In this document: positions 37,910 through 45,494 of the stretch, piece after piece
Layout: each line of letters opens with the position of its first letter
How positions within the stretch are numbered: the first letter of the stretch is position 1
NCBI RefSeq assembly: GCF_002021925.1
Contig: NZ_CP012546.1
Coordinates: 1,240,001 to 1,304,000, forward strand
Source: Campylobacter pinnipediorum subsp. pinnipediorum
GTDB taxonomy: Bacteria; Campylobacterota; Campylobacteria; Campylobacterales; Campylobacteraceae
Length of the DNA stretch: 64,000 nt
Reading direction: 5' to 3'
Notes under the pieces: model-generated
Told to the model about the DNA's origin: nothing
The model's database searches: none
What the model saw: only the letters and a program-made list of their open reading frames with translations
Position numbers and translations under genes: made by a program

Positions 37910-38541
37910 CTTAAAGAATACACCTTTTTATTGTTTATAAAAATAGCTCCATCTTCACAAAGCGTAGCTTGCGACAGATCAACACTATATCTATCAATAT
38001 GTGTTATGAACTTTTTTGATTTTTCGAATTCTATCTTAAATTTGCTAAAAATATGCTTCCATGAAATCATTTTATCTATTTGCTCGCAAAAGCCCCATAC
38101 TATGCTATCTGCCGTCAAATTTATATCTAAAATATCCGCATTGTCTGGAGATTCGACTAAATTTAATCCTAAGCTAATTATGTAATTGTCGTTTATTTTT
38201 GTGCTTAAAATTCCACCTATTTTCCTATCGTTTATATAAAAATCATTAGGCCATTTTACCCATACGTTTGATCCAAATGATTTAAGATATTGTTTTAAAA
38301 TCATAGAAAAATATATAGATATTGAGGCATCATTTAAATCATTTGGTATACTGTTTTTATCAACACAAACAGACAAAAAAAGATTGCCTTCATATCCAAG
38401 CCAACTATTACCACGACTACCAACACCATTTGTTTGTATCTTGGTTGATATAGCATGGGGCGGTTTTATGGCATTTGATTTTAGCAAATTTACTAAATGC
38501 AGATGTGTTGATTCACATTCATCAAGAAATTCTACTACCAA
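37906..38541 (-). CDS. birA: Biotin--[acetyl-CoA-carboxylase] ligase BirA
   Basis: This attaches biotin to the carboxyl-carrier protein AccB. It has only the catalytic domain and no N-terminal repressor HTH, so it is not a regulator. Motifs are FLDECESTHLHL at the start, QTNGVGSRGNSWLG (the GRGRxW-type biotinyl-AMP loop), VWVKWPNDFYIN and IGGILSTKI. I favour the TTG at 38541 because homology starts there; an ATG at 38559 is in frame. Both overlap the end of fmt. Confidence 0.88.
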   Translation of the reverse strand: MVVEFLDECESTHLHLVNLLKSNAIKPPHAISTKIQTNGVGSRGNSWLGYEGNLFLSVCVDKNSIPNDLNDASISIYFSMILKQYLKSFGSNVWVKWPNDFYINDRKIGGILSTKINDNYIISLGLNLVESPDNADILDINLTADSIVWGFCEQIDKMISWKHIFSKFKIEFEKSKKFITHIDRYSVDLSQATLCEDGAIFINNKKVYSLR

Positions 38542-39427
38542 CTTTAAGCCTCTTTCCATTTATAAAATCTATAGCCTTAACCGCCTTTTTACCAGGTTCT
38601 TGTATGCTAAAAATTTCTACCGAAAAATCATGTGTAGCAACAAAAAAGCTTTTTTCGGTTATATCAATTATTTCTTCGCAATTACCCTTTTTATTACTTG
38701 GTTTTAAATCAATAATTTTTAATCCATTTTCTAAAAATATACCAGGCCAAGGATCAAAAGCTCTAAATTTATTATAAATTTCAGCCGTTGTATCTTTAAA
38801 ACTAACAAGCCCCATTTGTTTTGTGATTTTTTTACAATAACTTGCATTGCTTTCATCTTGTTTGATATGTTTTAAAGTATTGAAATTTTTAAGTGTAGAT
38901 ATGATTAATTTTCCAGCCGTTTGAGCTAATTCATCAAATAACTCTTTACTTGTTTTGTGCTCACAGGTTGTACAATCAAACTCAAGCATATCGCCTGTAT
39001 CAAGCCCCTCATTCATAAGCATCGTTGTTACTCCGGTTTGTTTTTCGCCGGCTAATAATGCTGATTGGATAGGGCTAGCACCTCTATATTTTGGTAAAAT
39101 AGATGCATGTAAGTTTATACAGGGGGCTATTTGTAAAATATCTTTTGGTAAAATTTTACCATAAGCAGCAACAACTATAAAATCAGGATTTAATTCTTTT
39201 ATTTTTTTTATTGTATCCTCATCCCTTAAATTTTTTGGTTGAAAAATATCTATTTTGTATCCATTTTCTTGTAAAAATAGCTTCACACTTGGCGGTGTTA
39301 AAATTTGTTTTCTTCCTACTGGTCTATCTGGATTTGTAAAAACAGCTAATACTTCTATGCCTTCAATTAAAATTTGACGCAAAATCTCAGTAGCATAATC
39401 AGGCGTTCCCATAAAAATTATCTTCAT
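38522..39427 (-). CDS. fmt: Methionyl-tRNA formyltransferase
   Basis: This formylates initiator Met-tRNA. The 301-residue protein has the formyltransferase domain with MGTPDYATEIL at the start, CINLHASILPKYRGASPIQS (Asn-His catalytic pair) around residue 107, and TGVTTMLMNEGLDTGDML with the catalytic Asp. The C-terminal OB-like domain has FRAFDPWPGIFLENG. A non-coding gap of about 340 bases precedes it. Confidence 0.95.
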   Translation of the reverse strand: MKIIFMGTPDYATEILRQILIEGIEVLAVFTNPDRPVGRKQILTPPSVKLFLQENGYKIDIFQPKNLRDEDTIKKIKELNPDFIVVAAYGKILPKDILQIAPCINLHASILPKYRGASPIQSALLAGEKQTGVTTMLMNEGLDTGDMLEFDCTTCEHKTSKELFDELAQTAGKLIISTLKNFNTLKHIKQDESNASYCKKITKQMGLVSFKDTTAEIYNKFRAFDPWPGIFLENGLKIIDLKPSNKKGNCEEIIDITEKSFFVATHDFSVEIFSIQEPGKKAVKAIDFINGKRLKVGSRIS

Positions 39428-39768
39428 AAATTCCCACTTTTAATAAATTTCTAAATAAATAAAAAAATGGATATTATCTTAAATATGATTAAAAAGCGTT
39501 TTAATCAAGAAAATTCATAAATGCAATAATTTTATATTTGATTAATATATTCTATTTTATTATAACGACACTCAATAAACTAAAAATAAAAAATCAATTC
39601 TAAGGTTTAATGACGGGTACTATAAATTTTTAACAAAAATTTATAAAGGACAATAAAGGCGAAAATAATACAGCAAAAGCTATTAGTAAAATTTTAAATA
39701 GCAAAGATAATCAAAATTATTATTTAATACTAACAAACAAGCATAGATGTATCTAATAGAAAATTAGA
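39428..39768. other. Intergenic region with a short coding relic
   Basis: 341 bases between tRNA-Leu and fmt. It is AT-rich, with a minus-strand TATAAT at 39564-39559 that could serve fmt. On the plus strand about 39590-39756 looks like a decayed coding piece, described as its own entry. No intact gene is seen. Confidence 0.5.
39590..39756 (+). pseudogene. Unidentified coding-like fragment, frameshifted
   Basis: One frame gives LRFNDGYYKFLTKIYKGQ then a stop. Another frame starting just after gives DNKGENNTAKAISKILNSKD and NQNYYLILTNKHRCI before a stop. The composition is protein-like, there is no start codon, and the pieces join only with a frameshift. I cannot name a family. It may be the end of a lost gene next to the tRNA. 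Confidence 0.25.
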
Positions 39769-39853
39769 TGGTGCGACCTGCGAGACTTGAACTCGCACAC
39801 CTACTGGCACTACCCCCTCAAGATAGCGTGTCTACCAATTCCACCAAGGTCGC
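39769..39853 (-). tRNA. tRNA-Leu (anticodon GAG)
   Basis: The minus strand folds as a class II tRNA. The acceptor GCGACCT/AGGTCGC is followed by encoded A-CCA; the D arm contains GGTAGAC; the anticodon stem CTATC/GGTAG encloses loop TTGAGGG with anticodon GAG; a long variable arm follows; and the T stem GCGAG/CTCGC has loop TTCAAGT. It would read CUC and CUU. It lies downstream of atpE on the same strand. Confidence 0.95.
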
Positions 39854-39861
39854 AAAGAAAT

Positions 39862-39884
39862 ATGCCCTATAAAACATAGAGCAT
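39862..39884 (-). terminator. Hairpin between atpE and tRNA-Leu
   Basis: ATGCTCTAT and ATAGGGCAT (minus strand) form a 9-bp stem with one G-T pair and a 5-base loop, 12 bases after the atpE stop. The following T tract (ATTTCTTT) is imperfect, so it may be a weak terminator or an RNA-processing site before the tRNA. Confidence 0.5.
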
Positions 39885-39895
39885 AAAATTATTTA

Positions 39896-40216
39896 TTATC
39901 CAAGCATAGGGTTGCCGTATAGAACAATAAGAGTTATAACCAATGCATAAATGACCTGAGCTTCAACCATAGCAAGAGCAATAAACATGGTTGTCATAAG
40001 CTTACTAGCAACACCAGGATTTCTAGCTGTTCCACTAATAGTAGCAGCAGCGGTATTTCCCATACCTATAGCACCGCCAAGAGCAGCAAGACCAAGACCT
40101 ATACCAGCAGCTAAAACAGAAGCTGATCTAATCATTGAGTTGTTCATTTCACCATCTGCGCCTGCAGCAAATGCAAAAGCAGTGAGAGATAAAAGTAATA
40201 AAACGATTTTTTTCAT
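39896..40216 (-). CDS. atpE: ATP synthase Fo subunit c
   Basis: This is the c-ring proteolipid, 106 residues. There is a signal-like leader (MKKIVLLLLSLTAFAFAAG), then helix 1 with the glycine-rich LAAGIGLGLAALGGAIGMG, the polar loop TARNPGVASK and helix 2 LAMVEAQVIYALVITLI with the proton-binding Glu. It has AAGGAG seven bases before the ATG at 40216; an ATG two codons earlier is too close to that site. It is separate from the main atp cluster, as usual in Campylobacter. Confidence 0.94.
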   Translation of the reverse strand: MKKIVLLLLSLTAFAFAAGADGEMNNSMIRSASVLAAGIGLGLAALGGAIGMGNTAAATISGTARNPGVASKLMTTMFIALAMVEAQVIYALVITLIVLYGNPMLG

Positions 40217-40361
40217 CGTCATTCTCCTTAAAATTTTAAAGCTTATTTCGGATCTATCCCCTACTTTATAAAGCCTTATGAGCTGAAATAATACATAAAA
40301 AAAGCTTTGTTTTACTTAAAATACACTATATATTTTCTAATTTTATGTTAAATATATTTTA

Positions 40362-41936
40362 TTAGTTCATGCCTACAAAATGTTTTATGTTAGGTTTTTC
40401 TCCTTGATGATATGCATTAATTTCCGCTTGAAGCATAGCATCAACCTTAGAAACCCTATTGTGCTGCCTTAAATGCTCTGCCCAATTTTCAACAAAAAAC
40501 CATTCAAGCAAAATTTCCTCATCGTGAGTGCTTTGAACTATCCCCCAAGCATACGCACCATCTTTTTTTCTATGTTCTGCTAGTTTTTTTATTTTATGTA
40601 AAAACTCTTCTTGGTCTGATTTTTTTACTAAATACTCAACTTGAACTAAAACAGGCGAACGATGTAAATCTATCTTAGAATGAGTATATGGATCTTCCCA
40701 GTGCTGTGCTGGACTTAAATCATCTTCTCCAAGTGGTAGTTTTTTTCTACTAGCTAAAATATTTGCTACAACTAGCAAAATAGCAGCCCCAACCAAAGTA
40801 AGGCTTATACCAATATACTGAGCAACAACACCCCATATCAAACTACCAGCAGTCATTGCGCCATTAAAGGTAGTAAGATATATGGCAAGTGAGCGACCAC
40901 GAACCCAGTTTGGCAATATGGTTTGAGTTACACTATTAAGAGTTGTTAAAGCTATAATCCAAGCTGAACCTAAGAAAAATACAGCAATTACAGCTATAAA
41001 TTTAGGTGGTGCAAAAGACAAACCAAGCATAACAATGCCGCTTAAAACAGCTGATAATACTATTAACTTGTCAGAATCAAACCTTTTTCTTAGTCTTGGA
41101 AGAACAATGGCGCCTATAATAGCACCAAGACCTATTGAAGCCAAAAGTATTCCGTAAAATCCGGCAGTGCCTGATAAAAGCTTACGAGCAACTAAAGGAA
41201 GCAAAGCCCACATAGCACTAACAAATATAAAATATATAATAGTTCTAAACAAAACTGCATGCAAAGGTTTGCTCGATTTTGCATATCTAAGACCTGCTCT
41301 AAAAGCACCGCCAAAGTTTTCAAAAAGCTCATCTTTAACTTTTACTTGTGGCTTCCACCAAAGTAAAGCAGAGATAACAAAGACATAGCTTATAACATCC
41401 ATTCCATAAGCAAAATAAGCACCAAACTGAGCTAAAACAACACCGCCCACAGCAGGTCCAACAGCCCTTGCTATATTTATCCCTAATGAATTTAAAGCGA
41501 CTGCGTTTTTTAACTCTTTGCGTTGCACTAATTCAGGAACTATTGTCTGCCAAGTAGGTCCCATTAAAGCAGCACCTATACCACCAACAAAAGTAAACAA
41601 AACCAAAGTAGCAACAGACTGAAGTCCCGTCATAGATAAAAACATCAAGCTAATACTACTTGAAGCTAATAAAAGCTGTATTGCTATTAGAAATTTACGC
41701 CTATCTAAAATATCAGACATAACCCCAGCTGGTATAGCAAGTAAAAATACAGGTAATGTTGTAGCCGCTTGTATTAAAGAAACAGCCGCAGGTGAAGCAG
41801 ACAGGTCTGTTATAAGCCAACTACTTGCAACATCTCTTATAAAACTTCCTATGTTTCCAACAACAGTAGCAACCCAAAGAACTAAAAATAATTTTTGCTT
41901 TAACGGAGCAAAACTACTATCTTCTGATATTAACAT
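40362..41936 (-). CDS. MFS exporter of the MFS_3/EntS-like family
   Basis: The 524-residue protein has twelve membrane segments in the first 415. The start LFLVLWVATVVGNIGSFIRD followed by VASSWLITDL, and the internal PAGVMSDILDRRKF, match the PF05977 family of EntS-like exporters. After the last helix a soluble domain of about 100 residues (VQVEYLVKKSDQEEFLHKIK onward, with LLEWFFVENWAEHLRQHNRV) looks like the ferredoxin-fold/monooxygenase-type tail found in this family. GGAG precedes the ATG. It is downstream of the amidohydrolase, so it may export that enzyme's substrate or product. Confidence 0.85.
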   Translation of the reverse strand: MLISEDSSFAPLKQKLFLVLWVATVVGNIGSFIRDVASSWLITDLSASPAAVSLIQAATTLPVFLLAIPAGVMSDILDRRKFLIAIQLLLASSSISLMFLSMTGLQSVATLVLFTFVGGIGAALMGPTWQTIVPELVQRKELKNAVALNSLGINIARAVGPAVGGVVLAQFGAYFAYGMDVISYVFVISALLWWKPQVKVKDELFENFGGAFRAGLRYAKSSKPLHAVLFRTIIYFIFVSAMWALLPLVARKLLSGTAGFYGILLASIGLGAIIGAIVLPRLRKRFDSDKLIVLSAVLSGIVMLGLSFAPPKFIAVIAVFFLGSAWIIALTTLNSVTQTILPNWVRGRSLAIYLTTFNGAMTAGSLIWGVVAQYIGISLTLVGAAILLVVANILASRKKLPLGEDDLSPAQHWEDPYTHSKIDLHRSPVLVQVEYLVKKSDQEEFLHKIKKLAEHRKKDGAYAWGIVQSTHDEEILLEWFFVENWAEHLRQHNRVSKVDAMLQAEINAYHQGEKPNIKHFVGMN

Positions 41937-41956
41937 TCACACTCCTAAAATAATGT

Positions 41957-41980
41957 TGGATTGAAACAAAGTCCAATCCA
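41957..41980 (-). terminator. Hairpin between amidohydrolase and MFS genes
   Basis: TGGATTG at 41957-41963 pairs with CAATCCA at 41974-41980, a 7-bp stem with a 10-base loop, 9 bases after the amidohydrolase stop on the minus strand. The T tract after it is weak, so partial termination is more likely than a full stop. Confidence 0.4.
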
Positions 41981-41989
41981 GTTTTAAAT

Positions 41990-43885
41990 TTATGCCATCC
42001 AACAAGAACAACCAAGCACACCAAAAAATCCTTTTAAATCAGATGTCGGTATGTTTGACTTCCAAGCTTGTGCATGGTCGTGGCCGTGAATACCGCAAGA
42101 TGTTCCGCAACCACAACTAGACATAGCTTGCTGACGTATAAGAGAAAGTGAGTTTTTACCTGCACCGTCAGGGTCGCCCCAAGCAGCAAATCCTTTAAAT
42201 TTACGTGTTGGAGACCAATCAGGCATAGCTGGCGGTAGTGGATTTTCATCCAAATCTATAAAATCTCCATCACCAAAAACAACCTTTCCGCCAACTACTG
42301 TTAGATGAGAAGTTAAAAATGAAATTTCATCGTCATCTACACTAAAATAATCTTTGCTAGGAACAATAAAATCAGCAAAATGTCCAGCTTCTATCCTACC
42401 TCGTTTGCCATCTTCATTTGAGAACCAAGCAACCTTTTCAGTCCACATTCTAAGAGCTGTTTCGCGATCAAGCAAGTTGCTATCAGGATACATTTTTACA
42501 CCGCCAACTGTTTTACCAGTTACAAGCCAAGATAACGAAACCCAAGGATTGTAAGAAGCAACCCGTGTAGCATCTGTTCCAGCTGATGTTTTTACACCAC
42601 TTTCAAGCATTTTTTTAACAGGAGGTGTAGCCTCAGCTGCTTTTGCACCGTATCTATCTATAAAATATTCACCTTGATATGCCATTCTGTGTTGGAACGC
42701 AACACCTCCACCGAGTTTAGCTATTCTATCTATTGATTTATTAGATATTGTCTCAGCATGGTCAAAAAACCAGTTAATACCTTCTAATGGAATGTCTTCA
42801 TTAACCTTTTCAAAAACATCTAAAGCACGAGATATAGTCTCATCATAGGTTGCGTGTAAACGCCAAGGCCATTTGTTTTCAGCTAAAATTCTAACAACTT
42901 CTTCTAAATCATCCTCCATTTCAGGTCCCATTTCAGGCCTAGGCTGACGAAAATCCTCAAAGTCTGCTGCCGAGAAGACAAGCATTTCACCAGCACCATT
43001 GTGGCGGAAATAATCATTTCCTTGCTTGTATTTAACAGATGAAGTCCATCTTAAAAAGTCTTCTTTTTCTTCTTTTGGTTTTTGGGTAAACAAGTTATAA
43101 GCTATTCTTACTGTTAGCTGATTTTCATCTGATAATTTTTGAATAACCTCATAATCATCTGGATAGTTTTGAAAACCGCCACCAGCATCTATAACGCCCG
43201 TTATACCCAAGCGATTTAATTCACGCATAAAGTGTCTAGTTGAGTTTACTTGATAATCCAAGGGAAGTTTTGGTCCTTTTGCCAAAGAAGTATAAAGTAT
43301 AGTAGCATTTGGTTTTGCTAAAAATAAGCCCGTAGGATTTCCTTTACTGTCGCGTACTATTTCGCCACCAGGAGGGTTTGGAGTATCTTTTGTATATCCA
43401 ACAGCCCTTAAAGCGGCACCATTTAATATAGCACGGTCATAAAGGTGCAATATAAAAACAGGTGTTTGAGGTGCAATTTTATTTAATTCTTCTATTGTTG
43501 GAAGTCTTTTTTCAACAAATTGGTGTTCTGTAAATCCACCAACAACACGAACCCATTGAGGTGCTGGGGTGATATCAACTTGTGCTTTTAGCATAGCCAT
43601 AGCATCAGCCAAGCTTCTAACTCCATCCCATCTAAGCTCAAGGTTATAATTAAGTCCACCACGAATAACGTGAGTATGGTTATCAAACAACCCGGGAAGA
43701 ACCCCGCGTCCTTTTAAATCAACCTTTTTTGTTAAATCACCTGCTAATCTTAAAACATCATCATTAGAACCAACGCTTATAAATTTACCATCTTTAATAG
43801 CAACAGCTTGTGCTTTTGGATTTGATTTATCAAGAGTTGTAATGTCACCATTGTAAAAAATAATATCAGGAATCTGTTTTGTCAT
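41990..43885 (-). CDS. Amidohydrolase_3-family metal hydrolase (YtcJ-like) with Cys/His tail
   Basis: A 631-residue enzyme of the amidohydrolase superfamily. An N-terminal beta-sandwich leads to GVLPGLFDNHTHVIRGG with the metal-binding HxH. Later come RLHATYDETISRAL, INWFFDHAETIS (metal His) and the catalytic Asp in SAGTDATRVASYNPW, then RGRIEAGHFADFIV. The last 40 residues are unusual: CGCGTSCGIHGHDH, and GCSCWMA at the end. The substrate is unknown. AAAGGGATAAAA precedes the ATG at 43885. No secretion signal is seen, so it is cytosolic. Confidence 0.85.
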   Translation of the reverse strand: MTKQIPDIIFYNGDITTLDKSNPKAQAVAIKDGKFISVGSNDDVLRLAGDLTKKVDLKGRGVLPGLFDNHTHVIRGGLNYNLELRWDGVRSLADAMAMLKAQVDITPAPQWVRVVGGFTEHQFVEKRLPTIEELNKIAPQTPVFILHLYDRAILNGAALRAVGYTKDTPNPPGGEIVRDSKGNPTGLFLAKPNATILYTSLAKGPKLPLDYQVNSTRHFMRELNRLGITGVIDAGGGFQNYPDDYEVIQKLSDENQLTVRIAYNLFTQKPKEEKEDFLRWTSSVKYKQGNDYFRHNGAGEMLVFSAADFEDFRQPRPEMGPEMEDDLEEVVRILAENKWPWRLHATYDETISRALDVFEKVNEDIPLEGINWFFDHAETISNKSIDRIAKLGGGVAFQHRMAYQGEYFIDRYGAKAAEATPPVKKMLESGVKTSAGTDATRVASYNPWVSLSWLVTGKTVGGVKMYPDSNLLDRETALRMWTEKVAWFSNEDGKRGRIEAGHFADFIVPSKDYFSVDDDEISFLTSHLTVVGGKVVFGDGDFIDLDENPLPPAMPDWSPTRKFKGFAAWGDPDGAGKNSLSLIRQQAMSSCGCGTSCGIHGHDHAQAWKSNIPTSDLKGFFGVLGCSCWMA

Positions 43886-44135
43886 TTTTATCCCTTTGTG
43901 TATCAATAATATATTGATTGTTTGTTTTTTTTGGGATATTAGTTTGTTCGTTAGTTTTTATAATTTCATCTTTGGAAAAAAAATTTTTTACAACCGGAAT
44001 AATCTGTTCGCCTATAAGCATACCAAGAAGTCCTATAAGGGCTACTAATGGAGGGGCTGGGGAGCGGACATTTAAAATATAATAAATAACGCCTACTAAT
44101 AATCCGACGCATAAGCTAAAAAAATAAAGTTTCAT
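43866..44135 (-). CDS. XapX-domain small membrane protein
   Basis: The 89-residue protein has two membrane helices: residues 3-24 (YFFSLCVGLLVGVIYYILNV) and about 30-50. The XapX (DUF1427) signature is RSPAPPLVALIGLLGMLIGE. A hydrophilic Lys/Asn-rich tail follows. XapX proteins are often encoded beside amidohydrolases and isochorismatase-like hydrolases, as here, but their function is unknown. It overlaps the amidohydrolase start by 20 bases. Confidence 0.85.
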   Translation of the reverse strand: MKLYFFSLCVGLLVGVIYYILNVRSPAPPLVALIGLLGMLIGEQIIPVVKNFFSKDEIIKTNEQTNIPKKTNNQYIIDTQRDKNDKTDS

Positions 44136-44164
44136 TATTATTACCCTTTAATATAAATTTGTTT

Positions 44165-44206
44165 TAAACAAAAAGCGATCTAGACCAAAAAAGAGTAGAC
44201 CGCTAA
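44165..44206 (-). terminator. Terminator after the cysteine hydrolase gene
   Basis: AGCGGTCTA and TAGATCGCT (minus strand, 44204-44196 with 44182-44174) make a 9-bp stem with one G-T pair and a 13-base loop, followed by TTTTTGTTT. It separates the hydrolase transcript from the xapX-amidohydrolase-MFS genes. Confidence 0.65.
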
Positions 44207-44232
44207 ATATCTAGTGTTTAAATCAAAATATA

Positions 44233-44922
44233 TTATTTTGCAGGGTTTGGTCCAACGCGTTCGCCGTGTTTTACACGCTCAGGAGCTTTATGTACCATAG
44301 TATAAGCATAATCAACACCCATACCATAAGCACCAGAATGCTCTCTTACTATATCCATTACTGCATTATAAGTGTCTTTTCTTGCCCAGTCACGTTGCCA
44401 TTCAAGAATAACTTGTTGCCAAGTTACAGGAACGATACCTGCTTGAGTCATGCGATCCATAGCATATTTATGAGCTTCTACAGAAGTACCACCAGAAGCA
44501 TCAGCTACCATGTAAATTTCATAGCCACCTTCTAGCGCTGCAGCTAGTGCAAAGCCTAGATTGCAAACTTCTGTCCATAATCCAGCTACTACTACTTTTT
44601 TGCGTCCGTTTTTAGCCAAAGTATCACGAACATTTTGGTCATCCCAAGAGTTCATTGAGCTACGCTCAAGAATTTTGTGATGAGGAAATACTTGTAATAA
44701 TTCAGGATAAGTGTGACCAGAAAAGCTTTCTGTTTCAACTGTTGTTATTGTTGTTGGGATATTAAATGCTTTAGCACCTTTTGCAAGCGCAACAACATTG
44801 TTTTTTAATACTTGACGATCCATAGATTGAACACCAAACGCCATTTGTGGTTGATGATCTATAATTATAAGCTGGCTATTTTCAGGGGTTAAAAGTTCTA
44901 AAAGTTTTTTGTTTGAATACAT
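44233..44922 (-). CDS. Isochorismatase-like cysteine hydrolase (YcaC-like)
   Basis: A 229-residue hydrolase of the isochorismatase superfamily, closest in pattern to YcaC. It has the catalytic Asp in LIIIDHQPQMAFGVQ and the Cys nucleophile in VVVAGLWTEVCNLGFALAAA, with the cis-peptide region before it. The natural substrate is unknown for such proteins. GGAGG lies 5 bases before the ATG at 44922. Eight of its ten Arg codons are CGT or CGC, whereas native genes nearby favour AGA, which suggests acquisition from a different genome. A terminator follows it. Confidence 0.87.
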   Translation of the reverse strand: MYSNKKLLELLTPENSQLIIIDHQPQMAFGVQSMDRQVLKNNVVALAKGAKAFNIPTTITTVETESFSGHTYPELLQVFPHHKILERSSMNSWDDQNVRDTLAKNGRKKVVVAGLWTEVCNLGFALAAALEGGYEIYMVADASGGTSVEAHKYAMDRMTQAGIVPVTWQQVILEWQRDWARKDTYNAVMDIVREHSGAYGMGVDYAYTMVHKAPERVKHGERVGPNPAK

Positions 44923-45494
44923 AGTTTCCTCCATAAAAAATTGTTTCAATTAATATTTGCTTTAAAAAAGCTTTAAGTTCAAGCCAAAATAATAAAAAAT
45001 TATTTTAGCAACTAAGCATAACCTTATAAAAATGTCTAAAAACTATCAAACATTTTTTTGGTTTTATAATAATTTTTTTTGATATTAAAAATATAGTTTT
45101 TATCTATAAGGTTTGAACAATATCTTACATAATTCAAAACATAGAATAACCTCTATAAAAATAAATCTAAAACCCGTAAATAAAATTTGATCAAATTATT
45201 ACTATGCTTTATAATCTGCAAAGAAATCATAAAGCATAAAAGTATTTTAACAAATATGACTTATTTTTAGCTTAAATTTTCATATATTCAAACATGTTTC
45301 AAAGCGCGATAAAAACAGCATTAACATAAAAAATAAATTGTTAAAAATTAATTAGTTTTTAGTTTTTCTTACTTAGAATTGATAATATTTATTTATATTT
45401 TTAAACGAATAATTTGCATGAATTTTATAAAATTTCCGGCATATAATTACAAACCATAACAGAAAAATTAATTAGCTATTTTTTATGCGAGTGT
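44923..45494. other. AT-rich gap with an inverted repeat
   Basis: About 570 bases between the cysteine hydrolase start and the end of the leuA remnant. It has no open frame of note. ATGCTTTAT (45204-45212) and ATAAAGCAT (45229-45237) form a perfect 9-bp inverted repeat with a 16-base spacer, either a hairpin or an operator for the downstream module. The rest is runs of A and T with no recognisable gene. Confidence 0.45.

Noticed and set aside
42034-42249. Second minus-strand frame overlapping the amidohydrolase end
   Set aside because: It lies wholly inside the amidohydrolase frame, has no ribosome site, and shows no domain.
44923-45494. Possible small RNA or small protein in the gap
   Set aside because: Only short AT-rich frames and one inverted repeat are visible; nothing supports a gene.
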